Part shown: in pieces, positions 1-6,157 of the stretch
Numbering within the stretch: the first letter of the stretch is position 1
Layout: each line of letters opens with the position of its first letter
Assembly (NCBI GenBank): GCA_964348665.1
Contig: CAYGDP010000044.1
Location: forward strand, 1-9,308
From: CAYGDP01 sp964348665
Lineage (GTDB): Bacteria > Verrucomicrobiota > Verrucomicrobiia > Palsa-1439 > CAYGDP01
DNA length: 9,308 nucleotides
Direction: 5' to 3'
Position numbers and translations under genes: made by a program
Notes under the pieces: generated by a model
What the model saw: only the letters and a program-made list of their open reading frames with translations
Database searches by the model: none
Told to the model about the DNA's origin: nothing

Positions 1-53
1 CCATGTGCCCAAGACTAACTCTTACACTGGAGCAAAAAGATGAGGCCGGTCAA
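1..53. repeat. Left arm of 53-bp perfect terminal inverted repeat
   Basis: Bases 1-53 are the exact reverse complement of 9254-9306, and pairing fails at once inward (54 against 9253, 55 against 9252). Reading outward from the unique DNA, both ends enter the same sequence from the same edge, starting TTGACCGGCCTCATC. The sharp edge is what one expects of a mobile element boundary or a repeat node in an assembly graph. The arm carries in-frame stops, including TGA at 41-43, that close the frame of the first gene. No transposase is visible because the sequence ends inside the repeat. Confidence 0.9.
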
Positions 54-139
54 GTGTGTGGCCATGTGTCACTTTTTCAGCGTGGGTGTTAATACAAAAA
101 CCATATCAATTATTTGGTAGGTTGCCTTACCCTATAGTT

Positions 140-460
140 ATGAACAACACATTAAGGAATCTTCCTTTCATCAAAGACTTCATCGAAGGCAAAGGCGGCA
201 GCCCTAGCCGCGAGCGTTTCGGATTTACCACAATTAATACTGGTGACGGCTCGACTGCCTTCTTCTTCGGCTTAGCAGCAGCCGCCAACCTGCGTTATGC
301 GATTCCATTTTTCATTGAGGGCGTTTCGACACTGTATCGTGAATGGTCATTTTGGAACGTTGCGGGAGTTGCGATGGGGGCTTTCTGGATGTGGGTAGGC
401 TACGGCTTTACACGGACTTTCTTTTATTGCATCGGCATTCAAAGTAAGAAAAAAGTGTAG
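140..460 (+). CDS. Small hypothetical membrane protein
   Basis: I do not recognise this protein of about 106 residues. It has a short polar N-terminus (MNNTLRNLPFIKDFIEGKGG) and a Gly/Ser/Thr-rich stretch. Two hydrophobic segments follow, roughly residues 45-63 (Ala- and Phe-rich) and 74-95 (aromatic, with WNVAGVAMGAFWMWVGYGF), and the tail is basic (SKKKV). This suggests a two-pass inner-membrane protein. I chose the ATG at 140 because the 28 upstream codons, back to a GTG at 56 three bases from the terminal repeat, look unlike coding sequence. The Shine-Dalgarno signal is poor at either start. If the repeat is an insertion, the original 5' end could have been replaced. The gene ends 15 bp before the MITE-like element. 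Confidence 0.5.
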   Translation: MNNTLRNLPFIKDFIEGKGGSPSRERFGFTTINTGDGSTAFFFGLAAAANLRYAIPFFIEGVSTLYREWSFWNVAGVAMGAFWMWVGYGFTRTFFYCIGIQSKKKV

Positions 461-566
461 AACTACTAGCCTTATGGGCACCTCCGGAAACTTGGTTTTG
501 TTAGAGACGCGCGGCCATCCAAACAGCGCGGCGGGTAAACCTCGCGCATCCAACGTGAGTCGCGTT

Positions 567-586
567 CCCCGACACAAGTGTCGGGG
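567..586. repeat. Perfect palindromic hairpin inside the MITE-like element
   Basis: CCCCGACAC is followed by AA and then GTGTCGGGG, a 9-bp perfect stem in which a CAAG tetraloop is sterically more likely (8-bp stem). It could form in RNA or single-stranded DNA from either strand. No T-run follows on either side, so it is not a standard intrinsic terminator. Confidence 0.65.
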
Positions 587-604
587 TCACGCGAAATCCA
601 GCAC

Positions 605-670
605 GGACGAGCCGGTCCGCCCGCCGTTGCGGGCGAAATCTCGCCATGCAGTTTGGCGGGCGGCTCGTCC
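605..670. repeat. Interrupted long inverted repeat (GGACGAGCC type) inside the MITE-like element
   Basis: The left arm 605-625 reads GGACGAGCC, GGTCC, then GCCCGCC. The right arm 655-670 reads GGCGGGC, then GGCTCGTCC. The arms pair over 16 bp apart from a five-base GGTCC bulge on the left. The 29-base interior has a smaller GGGCGA/TCGCC pairing. The whole folds into a long cruciform or RNA stem. It resembles a palindromic repeat unit nested in the larger element. Confidence 0.6.
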
Positions 671-706
671 CTACCTTTTCGAATTGAATAGTTTCCGGAG
701 TTGCCC

Positions 707-1021
707 TAATGATTTTTTACACTGTGGTGACTCGCAGCAATGTCGCTTCATGCCTGAATTTTGTGGCAAATGCGAGTATAAACAATGACGACTCTAGAGT
801 TTATGACAACGCTGTCTAATCAAGCGCTGCAGTGAAAACGGCCACCGCGTTCTGCTTGACATACACGCCTCCCCATGATTTTTTGCTGAGTTTGCTTCGT
901 TCGCCGCTCACTGAATCACCATCAGCAATGATTTTGCAGGTACAAACTTGTGTTCTTATCCATGAGCGACATAACCTCAATCGTAGTCGCAGTGCAGAGG
1001 TCATTACCCGTCTCGTCTTGA
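707..1021. other. 315-bp stretch with no convincing gene
   Basis: This lies between the MITE-like element and the 3' end of citrate synthase. The only candidate is a minus-strand frame from an ATG at 1004 to 816 (62 residues). Its last 40 residues have ordinary-looking codons (CKIIADGDSVSGERSKLSKK and onward) but the N-terminus is Arg/Leu-rich and unlike a protein. It could be the 3' remnant of a decayed gene. I see no tRNA, no clear terminator for citrate synthase and no good promoter. Confidence 0.4.
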
Positions 1022-2170
1022 TCACCCGCGCTGCGCAATCGGAACCACTTTCAAACCTTCGAGACCAGTGTATTGGCTCATCGGACGAATCAGACGGTTG
1101 TCGGCAAGCTGCTCGAGAACGTGTGCCGTCCATCCGGTAACGCGCGAGATGGCGAAGATTGGCGTGAACAAGTCCGTTGGGATCCCAAGACTGAAATAAA
1201 CCGTTGCGGAATAGAAATCCACATTTGGATTCAGATTTTTTTCCTTTTTCATGATCTCCGCTATCCGGTCGCTCATCCGCAGCCACTTCGGATCCACCTT
1301 CGCACTCAATTTTTCCGCCAGTCGCTTGAGATGGGGGGCGCGCGGGTCTAGGGTCTTGTAAACGCGATGGCCAATTCCCATAATCCGTTTCTTCGATGCC
1401 AGCGCCGTGCGAACGTAATTGTCCACGCGGCTGTCATCGCCAATTTCCTGCAACATGTAAATGACGCCTTCATTTGCGCCGCCGTGAAGCGGGCCTTTCA
1501 GCGCGCCAATCGCACTGCAAATCGCCGAATACATATCAGAAAGAGTCGCGATCGTTACGCGCGCCGCAAATGTGCTGGCATTAAAACCATGCTCGGCGTG
1601 CAGGACCAGCGCCATGTCCATCACATCCACGGCCTCCTGGTTTGGTTCTTCCCCGTTGATCATATACAGAAAATTCGCACCCGTATTCAGCTTGGGTGAT
1701 GGCGCGACCAACGGCTTCCCGCTTCGCAAGCGATGGTAGTAGGCAACGATAACTGGAAATTGCGCCGTCAGCTTCAGCGCTTTTCGTTTGTTCGCTTCGG
1801 GCGTGTTCAGTTCCGCGTCCGGGTCGAGAGTGCCGAGAAGAGACACCGCCGTCCGCAAAACGTGCATCGGAGGAGCATTTTTGGGAAGGCTCTTGAGCAT
1901 TTCGACAAGTACGTGCGGCAGCGGGCGTGCTCCGATCAGGTCACCCTGTAAATTTTGCAGTTCGGTGCGATTTGGGAGACGACCTTCCCACAATAAAAAA
2001 GCGACTTCCTCAAAACTTACTTTGCCGGCCAGTTCGTTGATATCGTAGCCGTAATAGATGAGCTGGCCGATGTCGCCGCGCACATCGCCAATTCGGGTAG
2101 AAGAAACAACGACTCCCTCGAGTCCTTTCGAAGTTACCTGCGTTGGTTTCTCAATGCTCGTGGTCGCCAT
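1022..2170 (-). CDS. gltA: Citrate synthase
   Basis: This enzyme condenses acetyl-CoA with oxaloacetate to give citrate, the entry step of the TCA cycle in the cytoplasm. The 382-residue product is the usual length of the short dimeric bacterial type, which also includes 2-methylcitrate synthases. The catalytic His appears in PLHGGANEG (about H229), the second His in GIGHRVYKTLDPR (H268) and the catalytic Asp in NPNVDFYSATVY (D318). Also present are HAEHGFNAST (191-200) and the SRVTGW and NRLIRP substrate-binding blocks near the C-terminus. The N-terminal small-domain motif KGLEGVVVSSTRIGDV is typical. I chose the ATG at 2170 (MATTSIEK). An in-frame ATG at 2206 would add 12 residues with no family support, and the ribosome site is weak at both. 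It is divergent from the lipoprotein at 2267, so the 96-bp gap should hold both promoters. A 2-methylcitrate synthase is not excluded, but no other propionate gene is nearby. Confidence 0.93.
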   Translation of the reverse strand: MATTSIEKPTQVTSKGLEGVVVSSTRIGDVRGDIGQLIYYGYDINELAGKVSFEEVAFLLWEGRLPNRTELQNLQGDLIGARPLPHVLVEMLKSLPKNAPPMHVLRTAVSLLGTLDPDAELNTPEANKRKALKLTAQFPVIVAYYHRLRSGKPLVAPSPKLNTGANFLYMINGEEPNQEAVDVMDMALVLHAEHGFNASTFAARVTIATLSDMYSAICSAIGALKGPLHGGANEGVIYMLQEIGDDSRVDNYVRTALASKKRIMGIGHRVYKTLDPRAPHLKRLAEKLSAKVDPKWLRMSDRIAEIMKKEKNLNPNVDFYSATVYFSLGIPTDLFTPIFAISRVTGWTAHVLEQLADNRLIRPMSQYTGLEGLKVVPIAQRG

Positions 2171-2231
2171 GCGACTCTGGCTATCAGAGTTGCCGGGAAA
2201 ATGCAAAGAATTTTTGTCAATGTTTGCGCGT

Positions 2232-2260
2232 TTGTCTTGTCGCTCTCCCCGTGCTAGTGT
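2232..2260 (+). promoter_or_regulatory. Possible sigma-70-like promoter for the secretin-N-like lipoprotein gene
   Basis: TTGTCT (2232-2237) and TAGTGT (2255-2260) are 17 bp apart in the divergent gap. The -10 box matches the consensus only partly. The predicted start of transcription would fall almost on the GTG at 2267, so either the message is leaderless, translation begins at the ATG at 2330, or this is not the promoter. Confidence 0.22.
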
Positions 2261-2266
2261 CCTCGC

Positions 2267-2968
2267 GTGGCCAAAATCAACTCATCCAAGGCTTTGGAGT
2301 GCTGGCAGCAAATCCTTGTTTCAGTTGGTATGGCGATGCTTGGATTGCTGTTTCTATCGTGTTCGCAAACACGCACTCTAGCTCCTCTTGTCAAAGGTTC
2401 TCACGGAAACACGAAGGAGATCGAAGGCGCAATCAGCCGGATGATCATCCCCAAAATTGAGCTGCAAAATGCCGATATTCGGGATGCCATTGATCAGTTG
2501 GTCACAACGGCCCGCAACAACGACCCGGAACGTTGCGGTGTCAGTGTGATTTTGAACCTGCCAGCTACAGGCGCTAGCAAGCCGCTGCCGCGAATCACTC
2601 TCAAACTTTCAAGAATACCGCTGAAAATCGCCCTTGATTACATTACATCCGCCGCCGATCTGCATTGGTGGATTGAGCCGCACGCGATTATCATTTCCTC
2701 TCAACGGCGTCCATTGCCCATGATCACCCGGACCTATCGGGTGTCCCCGCGGGAATTGGATGCCGCGGCGAGGCGCGTCTTGCAACTTCAACCGGAAGCC
2801 GCCATCACGACAAAAGTAGTAAATGACTTTATGGAAAAAATGGGTGTGGCGATTCCTCCTGGAGCGACCTTGACGTATGATCGTTCTCGAAAACGAATCG
2901 TAGCCACCAATACCGCGGAAAATTTAAATTCCATCGAAAGCGTTCTCGACGCGATCGATCGTCCCTAG
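2267..2968 (+). CDS. Secretin/TonB short N-terminal domain-like lipoprotein
   Basis: The 233-residue product has a basic N-terminus and a hydrophobic segment (about 16-30) ending FLSCSQ, an imperfect lipobox with Cys32, so it is probably an envelope lipoprotein. Residues 60-146 have the layout of a secretin/TonB short N-terminal (STN) region: a beta strand (IPKIELQNADIRDAIDQL), a middle strand (VSVILNLP), then RITLKLSRIPLKIALDYIT and WWIEPHAIIIS. A second region (about 184-233) contains GVAIPPGATLTYDRSRKRI and then NTAENLNSIESVLDAI, like the N1-type domain that follows in secretins. No outer-membrane secretin barrel follows, so it cannot form a pore alone. Such short orphans are, from memory, frequent in Verrucomicrobiota and Planctomycetes and their role is unknown. 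The GTG at 2267 gives the best signal peptide, while ATG 2330 would give a very short one without positive charge. It converges on the VCBS gene with 12 bp between stops. Confidence 0.72.
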   Translation: MAKINSSKALECWQQILVSVGMAMLGLLFLSCSQTRTLAPLVKGSHGNTKEIEGAISRMIIPKIELQNADIRDAIDQLVTTARNNDPERCGVSVILNLPATGASKPLPRITLKLSRIPLKIALDYITSAADLHWWIEPHAIIISSQRRPLPMITRTYRVSPRELDAAARRVLQLQPEAAITTKVVNDFMEKMGVAIPPGATLTYDRSRKRIVATNTAENLNSIESVLDAIDRP

Positions 2969-2980
2969 TCGTCCGGATCT

Positions 2981-4144
2981 TTACTTCGCTTGCTCGAAGT
3001 AGAAAAGCCCCTTTTTATTGTTGATGATGATGTCGAGCTTGCCGTCGCCGTTCACATCAGCAACTTCAAAGTGCGTGCCAACGCCGCTGTCGTTGTCGAT
3101 GTCGTTCCGCACCCACTTCGCATCGTCCCCTTTTCCTTCCAACTTGAAATAGACGAGGACAGCTGGTTGATCCCAACCCGGCTCGCCTCCGGCACCGTGC
3201 GAGTAGAACCGTTTGCCGGTGATCAGCTCCGGTACTTTGTCGCCGTCCAAGTCTTCAAAACGGACTCCGTGCGTTTCGGCAAATGTTTTGTCGATCACAT
3301 GGCGCGTCCATGTTACCACGCCATCTGCATCGACGCGCTGTTCGTTCCACCAAATCCCTGTTTTGTGTGCACTGCTGCAAATGACATCCGCCTTACCATC
3401 ACCATTCACGTCGTAGGTATACATCTGGGCAGCGGTGCCGTCGCCAGAGAACTGTCGCGGATGCCATTTCCAATTCGATTCGTTCCGGTCCGCGGGCGCC
3501 TCGTACCAACCCGCCGAGATGATGAGATCAGCGCGACCATCGCCGTTTACGTCACCCACACCAAGTCCATGAGAAAAACGTTGGCCACCGGGCGATTTTG
3601 GGCCGCTGATGGGATGCATCGTCCACGGTTTATTCGGATCACTTGGATCCGGGCCGAACCATGCCATTTGTTGCTCCGGCTCGATCCCCATGATCATGTC
3701 GCGTTTGCCGTCGCCGGTGATGTCAAGGTACGTTGGGCTTTCGTTTGAGGCAGAGCGATAAAGCACGTGGTCTGTCCAATGGCCGTCTTTGCCTTTCGGG
3801 TTCTCGACCCAATGCATCGGCTCGCCCGGGAATCGGACCACTATGTAATCTTCCCAACCGTCCCGGTTCACGTCCTCGTGAAACATACAAAAGCTCTGGC
3901 TGTATTCGTTCGGCACAAGCCGCCACGCGCGCGGGGTGCGAATTTCATGAGGCTTCCAGGCCGGCGCTTCGTACCAAAACTGGTCGGTCACGATGTCCAC
4001 CTTGCCGTCCTTGTTTACGTCGAAGGCCGTGACCGCCTCGCCGCGAAACTCTTTGTCTATTTGAAGTTTCTTGAATTTGATTTCTTGGGTAAATCCTGTC
4101 ACGCTGATGGCTATGCCAACAATAGCAGAAGCGATAGTTTTCAT
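2981..4144 (-). CDS. Exported FG-GAP/VCBS-repeat protein, predicted seven-bladed beta-propeller
   Basis: The 387-residue product begins with a signal peptide (MKTIASAIVGIAISVTGFTQ), so it acts outside the cytoplasm. It has seven Asp-rich calcium-loop motifs of the DxNxDGxxD type at about residues 42-50 (DVNKDGKVD), 91-99, 141-149, 198-206, 245-253, 298-306 (DLDGDKVPE, the weakest) and 363-371. Their spacing of 47 to 65 residues fits one per blade of an integrin-alpha-like propeller. Aromatic strands such as FWYEAPAW and GWYEAPAD recur between them. No catalytic domain is visible, so binding of a sugar, protein or surface is more likely than catalysis. It is last in the likely operon, 54 bp after the PhyH gene. 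The ATG at 4144 is chosen because GGAGG overlaps the first in-frame ATG (4156) and sits 5 bases before 4144; ATG 4147 is also possible. Confidence 0.85.
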   Translation of the reverse strand: MKTIASAIVGIAISVTGFTQEIKFKKLQIDKEFRGEAVTAFDVNKDGKVDIVTDQFWYEAPAWKPHEIRTPRAWRLVPNEYSQSFCMFHEDVNRDGWEDYIVVRFPGEPMHWVENPKGKDGHWTDHVLYRSASNESPTYLDITGDGKRDMIMGIEPEQQMAWFGPDPSDPNKPWTMHPISGPKSPGGQRFSHGLGVGDVNGDGRADLIISAGWYEAPADRNESNWKWHPRQFSGDGTAAQMYTYDVNGDGKADVICSSAHKTGIWWNEQRVDADGVVTWTRHVIDKTFAETHGVRFEDLDGDKVPELITGKRFYSHGAGGEPGWDQPAVLVYFKLEGKGDDAKWVRNDIDNDSGVGTHFEVADVNGDGKLDIIINNKKGLFYFEQAK

Positions 4145-4149
4145 CATAA

Positions 4150-4154
4150 CCTCC
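4150..4154 (-). promoter_or_regulatory. Shine-Dalgarno site that decides the VCBS start
   Basis: On the minus strand GGAGG lies at 4154-4150 and is followed by TTATG and then ATG at 4144, a spacing of 5. The ATG at 4156, the first in frame, shares its G with this site and cannot be served by it. Confidence 0.6.
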
Positions 4155-4198
4155 ATGGGTTTCCTAGCAAAGCTTGGACAGGTTGTCGAGCAAATGAT

Positions 4199-4966
4199 TC
4201 AGCCTGATTTCGCCGCTGCGAACTTTAGGATGGCGTCGTCGGCGCCAATCGGACAAGGGATTCTTGTGATTTTCGCCTTTTCGTTGAGCGGTGGATTTGC
4301 CAGCGCGCTGTAACACATGATAAAGGAGCGGCGATGGTTGTCGGAGTTGTTCGGTGCGGACGAATGCAGCAGGTTGCAATGAAAGAATAAAACACTGCCG
4401 GGAGTCATCTCCACGTGAACACGGTCGAAAAGCGGCTCGATCTTTGCCATTCGCTCGCGGTCAACACCGGTTTGGTCGCCAATCTTTCCATGCTCGAGTC
4501 GGCCAAGCTTGTGAGAGCCGCGCAGTACTTGCAGACAACCATTTTCGCGAGTCGCCGCGTCGAGCGCCACAAAGGCGCTAAGTAAATGCGGATACAGAAA
4601 TTGTTCGTAGAGATACCAGTAACCGTAGTCCTGATGCCATTCCCAAGCGCCACCGCTTCGCGCCTCTTTCAGCATTACCTTGCCGTGAAAAAATGCCACC
4701 TCTTCACCGAGCAAGAGACGCACGGTATTGACGATGCGCGGACAAGTGGATGCCGCCGCCCAAATATCGTTACCCAACTCGTGCCAAATCGCAATTTTAG
4801 CTTTCCGACCAGCCGCATCGGTTCGGCCGACGGCAACTTTGGTGACGCGCTCACCACCATCGATATCGGCAATCATCGCCGCCACTTCGCGGTTGCTAAA
4901 CAGATTGGGGACAAGCACGAACCCGTCGCGCTCAAACCGTTCGACGTCCTCTTGACGCAAGTGCAT
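4199..4966 (-). CDS. Phytanoyl-CoA dioxygenase (PhyH) family Fe(II)/2-oxoglutarate oxygenase
   Basis: The 255-residue protein is a complete member of the PhyH family of non-haem iron, 2-oxoglutarate-dependent hydroxylases. It opens with the family block VERFERDGFVLVPNLFS (8-24). The iron-binding HxD is in WEWHQDYGYW (H111, D113), the distal His is in HCNLLHSSAPN (H201), and Arg212/213 in HRRSFI is placed to bind the 2-oxoglutarate carboxylate. RENGCLQVLRGSHKLG (140-155) is a further hallmark. No signal peptide is seen, so it should be cytoplasmic. The substrate cannot be told from sequence: in bacteria this family hydroxylates varied small molecules, and the name does not imply phytanoyl-CoA. 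It starts 9 bp after the sugar dehydrogenase stop and is probably translated from the same message. Confidence 0.88.
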   Translation of the reverse strand: MHLRQEDVERFERDGFVLVPNLFSNREVAAMIADIDGGERVTKVAVGRTDAAGRKAKIAIWHELGNDIWAAASTCPRIVNTVRLLLGEEVAFFHGKVMLKEARSGGAWEWHQDYGYWYLYEQFLYPHLLSAFVALDAATRENGCLQVLRGSHKLGRLEHGKIGDQTGVDRERMAKIEPLFDRVHVEMTPGSVLFFHCNLLHSSAPNNSDNHRRSFIMCYSALANPPLNEKAKITRIPCPIGADDAILKFAAAKSG

Positions 4967-4975
4967 GGCAGAATG

Positions 4976-6157
4976 CTAACGAGCTTCCTCCGCGTATTCC
5001 AGCTTGTAAATCTTTCCGTCGAACACGCAGAGATAGAGCTCGCCCTGAGCGTCTTCTCCAAAACTGGCGATGTTCTTAGGTTGGCGACAGATGATTTTCC
5101 CTTCCACAACCTTCCCTCGCTCGCGGCGCAATGCGAAAATATTGCCGAGCACGTAGTCAGCGTAGAGATAGGCGCCGGAAAATTGTTTTAATCGTTTACC
5201 TCGGTAAACATATCCGCCCGTGATGGAGAGTCCCTCTTTCCGTCCGTAGACGCTGATGGGATCCACCCACGAATCCTGCGGTTCGCCCTTTTTGAATTCC
5301 TGTTTTCCCTCGCGCAAACTCCACCCGTAATTGCCGCCTTTGGTGATAATGTCCACTTCGTCCCACCGCGCTTCGCCAACATCGCCCGCCCACAGTTCGC
5401 CGGTTTTGCGGTCAAAACTCATCCGCCACGGATTCCGCATTCCATAGGCGAAGATTTCCGGTCGAGCGCCTTCGCGTTTCACGAACGGATTATCGCGCGG
5501 AATAGCATATGGTTTTCCGTCCTGCTCGCGATCCACATCAATCCTCAATACCTTTGCCAGCAACAGAGTTAGATTCTGCCCATTGCCATGCGGGTCGCGT
5601 TGGTTGCCACCATCGCCCGTGCCCAGATACAAATATCCGTCGCGGCCAAACAAGAGCGTGCCGCCATTGTGATTTGAATACGGCTGAGGAATCTCCAGAA
5701 TCACCTTCTCCGACGCAGGATCCGCGTGATCGGGGTTGTCCTTCGCCACGCTGAATCGAGAGATCCTTGTCCGTCGCGGATCCGCCACGCTGTAGTAGAC
5801 ATAAAAGTAGCCATTACGAGAATACTTCGGATGAAACGCCATTCCGAGCAATCCCTCCTCGTTCCCCTTGGAATCCTGCTCATCATAGCCCAGCACCCTT
5901 TCCCGGATATCCAAAAACACCTCGGTCTTCGCAGCGTCGTTTTTGTTCGGGAACAACACAATCCGCCCCGATTGCTCCGCCACAAACAGCCGATTCGACT
6001 TGTCGCCCGCGTGCGTCAGGTAAATTGGCCGCTCGAACGTCAATTTCGGAAACGCTTCCACCATCCGTACGTCCGGCAGCTCGGCGAATCCAAGAAGAGG
6101 GAGAACGAGGATTCCACCAAACCACAAATGTTTAGATCGAAACCACATATTGCTCAT
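4976..6157 (-). CDS. Exported PQQ-type glucose/sorbosone dehydrogenase family protein
   Basis: The 393-residue product belongs to the GSDH family, six-bladed propellers related to soluble PQQ glucose dehydrogenase, which oxidise sugars to lactones. A signal peptide (about 1-25, hydrophobic LWFGGILVLPLLGFA) precedes the domain, indicating a periplasmic or envelope location. Family blocks are RPIYLTHAGDKSNRLFVAEQ (43-62), EEGLLGMAFHP (100-110) and the putative catalytic His in YSNHNGG (H163) before LYLGTGDGG. YGMRNPWRMSF (238-248) carries an Arg equivalent to the PQQ-contacting one, and GEARWDEVDI then KGGNYGW lies at 261-279. Actual substrate and PQQ use are inferred; no PQQ synthesis gene is here. 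The ATG at 6157 is chosen because the longer frame lacks a signal peptide at its start and runs far into pgi. It overlaps pgi by 26 bp, suggesting translational coupling. ATG 6148 is an alternative. Confidence 0.87.
   Translation of the reverse strand: MSNMWFRSKHLWFGGILVLPLLGFAELPDVRMVEAFPKLTFERPIYLTHAGDKSNRLFVAEQSGRIVLFPNKNDAAKTEVFLDIRERVLGYDEQDSKGNEEGLLGMAFHPKYSRNGYFYVYYSVADPRRTRISRFSVAKDNPDHADPASEKVILEIPQPYSNHNGGTLLFGRDGYLYLGTGDGGNQRDPHGNGQNLTLLLAKVLRIDVDREQDGKPYAIPRDNPFVKREGARPEIFAYGMRNPWRMSFDRKTGELWAGDVGEARWDEVDIITKGGNYGWSLREGKQEFKKGEPQDSWVDPISVYGRKEGLSITGGYVYRGKRLKQFSGAYLYADYVLGNIFALRRERGKVVEGKIICRQPKNIASFGEDAQGELYLCVFDGKIYKLEYAEEAR

Larger units (their letters stand above)
476..706. 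mobile_element. MITE-like nonautonomous element with 17-bp terminal inverted repeats
   Basis: The ends GGGCACCTCCGGAAACT (476-492) and AGTTTCCGGAGTTGCCC (690-706) are inverted repeats matching at 16 of 17 positions. They bound a 231-bp G+C-rich stretch with no believable gene. Flanking bases are TTAT on the left and TAAT on the right, so a short TA-type target duplication is possible but not proven. The interior holds two strong hairpins. Size, terminal repeats and lack of a transposase fit a miniature inverted-repeat element or a large structured intergenic repeat. The 104-codon frame running across it (474-788) ignores these boundaries and is treated as spurious. Confidence 0.6.

Noticed and set aside
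474..788. 104-codon plus-strand open frame
   Set aside because: It spans the MITE-like element and both its hairpins and ends in unique DNA, so the frame is unlikely to be a gene.
2952..2961. CGATCGATCG palindrome near the convergent stops
   Set aside because: It lies within the coding end of the lipoprotein gene, is short and has no T-run; most likely chance.
2990..3748. 252-codon plus-strand open frame
   Set aside because: It lies wholly antisense to the VCBS gene. The Asp-codon-rich repeats opposite it explain the absence of stops, and the translation has no recognisable domain.
4586..5191. 201-codon plus-strand open frame
   Set aside because: Antisense to the PhyH and dehydrogenase genes, both of which have clear catalytic motifs.
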